Part shown: piece after piece, positions 33,979-36,724 of the stretch
Position numbering within the stretch: position 1 is the stretch's first letter
Layout: each line of letters begins with the position of its first letter
Assembly (NCBI RefSeq): GCF_006569185.2
Contig: NZ_VIGC02000045.1
Location: 1-36,724, forward strand
Direction: 5' to 3'
DNA length: 36,724 nt
DNA from: Litorilinea aerophila
GTDB taxonomy: Bacteria > Chloroflexota > Anaerolineae > Caldilineales > Caldilineaceae
Notes under the pieces: generated by a model
The model's input: the letters and a program-made list of their open reading frames with translations, nothing else
Told to the model about the DNA's origin: nothing
The model's database searches: none
Program-made: the position numbers and the translations under genes

Positions 33979-34025
33979 TGGAGAATCGGCGCCGTACTGT
34001 TTTGTTCTAAAACAGGAATCCTTTT

Positions 34026-36119
<2,094 letters not shown>

Positions 36120-36149
36120 TACCGGGGAGGCACCTCTTGTCCGGGGGCT

Positions 36150-36202
36150 CGTGGTACGGGGTCTGCGCATCCCGTACCACGGCTGCCCTGTAGGAGCAGG
36201 GC
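36150..36202 (+). promoter_or_regulatory. Paired hairpins after fusA
   Basis: CGTGGTACGGG (36150-36160) pairs with CCCGTACCACG (36171-36181) as a perfect 11-bp stem. A second stem, GCCCTG/CAGGGC (36185-36190 with 36197-36202), follows at once. No T-run is present, so these may protect the mRNA end or slow polymerase rather than terminate strictly. Confidence 0.6.
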
Positions 36203-36257
36203 GCCGAAGCTGTACTGGCAGCTTCCAAACGCAAGCGCGTTCTGACTGCCATAAATT

Positions 36258-36286
36258 TTGTTAACATGGCGGTCATGGTTTATACT
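36258..36286 (+). promoter_or_regulatory. Separate promoter of tuf
   Basis: TTGTTA (36258-36263), 17 bp and TATACT (36281-36286). Expected start near 36293, giving a leader of about 305 nt. Confidence 0.75.
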
Positions 36287-36292
36287 ATTTAG

Positions 36293-36597
36293 GTTTGTGG
36301 CGTACATCTTCGCCACAGGTCCATAGGGCTTGGTTGCACCGCCGCGAGGGGCTCCGGCGGTGCAATTGCACCCTGTGGGCCGTCGGCTGCCCGCATTCCG
36401 GTGGTTCATACACCCCAGGTTCATGCCTGCGAAGTCGGGCAGCGCAGGCGCTGACGTGGTGGCAGTCGCCAGGCCGTTTTAGCGGCTGAATCTCGTTTGC
36501 GCCTTTTCTCTTTTGAAATGATATCTCTGGATAGACTCGAGATCTGGGATCATTGTCAGTGACTTGCTTCGAGTGTTTGTGTTAAGGAGAATAAATT
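36293..36597 (+). promoter_or_regulatory. Structured leader of tuf
   Basis: The leader opens with the stem GTGGCG/CGCCAC (36297-36302 with 36311-36316), then the 10-bp stem TTGCACCGCC/GGCGGTGCAA (36334-36343 with 36356-36365), and further short complementary segments around 36388-36480. It ends in an AT-rich stretch with AAGGAGA as ribosome site. No reading frame in it is credible. Confidence 0.55.
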
Positions 36598-36724
36598 ATG
36601 TCCAAAGCGGTATTTGAGCGGAAGAAGCCGCATGTGAATGTGGGGACGATCGGGCACATCGACCACGGGAAGACGACCCTGACAGCGGCCATCACGAAGG
36701 TGTTGTCGTTAAAGGGGTGGGCGG
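36598..36724 (+). CDS. tuf: Translation elongation factor Tu, 5' part
   Basis: GTPase that brings aminoacyl-tRNA to the ribosome. Only 42 codons are in the window: [37 protein letters not shown]..., containing the P loop GHIDHGKT, where Ile replaces the more common Val. The gene runs off the right edge. ATG 36598 has AAGGAGA 8 nt upstream. Its position after fusA is the classical str order, but its own promoter and long leader suggest independent control. Confidence 0.96.
   Translation, partial: MSKAVFERKKPHVNVGTIGHIDHGKTTLTAAITKVLSLKGWA

Overview
The window is about 36.7 kb of GC-rich bacterial chromosome, dominated by housekeeping genes. It opens in the 3' end of a 5S rRNA gene and closes 42 codons into a tuf gene. 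Gene content and protein style suggest Chloroflexota, perhaps the Caldilineae/Anaerolineae side. The clues are high GC, many low-complexity Pro/Ala-rich linkers, a lipoprotein-type YidC, an rpmH-rnpA-yidD-yidC-jag operon and a BldC-like regulator. This placement is inference, since no search was possible.

Layout. (1) 1-7011, plus strand: 5S end; a promoter and terminator-like hairpin ahead of glmU; glmU, a CNNM/CBS transporter-like protein and cdd; then a GAF-PAS histidine kinase that looks leaderless, and an exported protein of unknown function. (2) 7008-9360, minus: an OmpR-type response regulator and its HAMP histidine kinase. (3) 9624-11015, plus: fumC, behind twin palindromes and closed by a perfect-palindrome terminator. 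(4) 11126-16325, minus: a LysM/M23 cell-wall peptidase, rho with a leader of about 960 nt, and a Crp/FNR regulator. (5) 16730-24966, minus: a degenerate polyprenyl-synthetase-fold protein, a Gfo/Idh/MocA protein, parB, parA, a PfkB-family kinase, and the jag-yidC-yidD-rnpA-rpmH operon driven by a near-consensus promoter. This resembles an ancestral origin neighbourhood, but dnaA is absent. (6) 25191-30183, plus: an unknown four-helix membrane protein, priA and a BldC/MerR-type regulator, meeting convergent murQ. (7) 31520-36724, plus: a small lipoprotein, then the str cluster rpsL, rpsG, fusA and tuf, with large structured gaps between rpsG/fusA and fusA/tuf.

Functional themes. Envelope and cell-wall work is prominent: glmU makes UDP-GlcNAc, the M23 protein likely trims peptidoglycan, murQ recycles MurNAc-6-phosphate, and yidC/yidD/jag handle membrane insertion. 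The rest is translation, chromosome segregation, replication restart and transcription termination.

Nothing here looks like a classical defence or mobile system. The most interesting material is non-coding: the long rho leader with a C-rich, G-poor stretch; the promoter-terminator unit before glmU; the fumC twin dyads; an operator-like palindrome on the crp promoter; the structured gaps of the str operon; an inverted-repeat element that supplies a stop codon; and a recurring habit of head-to-tail 13-15 bp duplications in intergenic DNA. No tRNA, CRISPR array, transposase or recognisable parS or DnaA box was seen.
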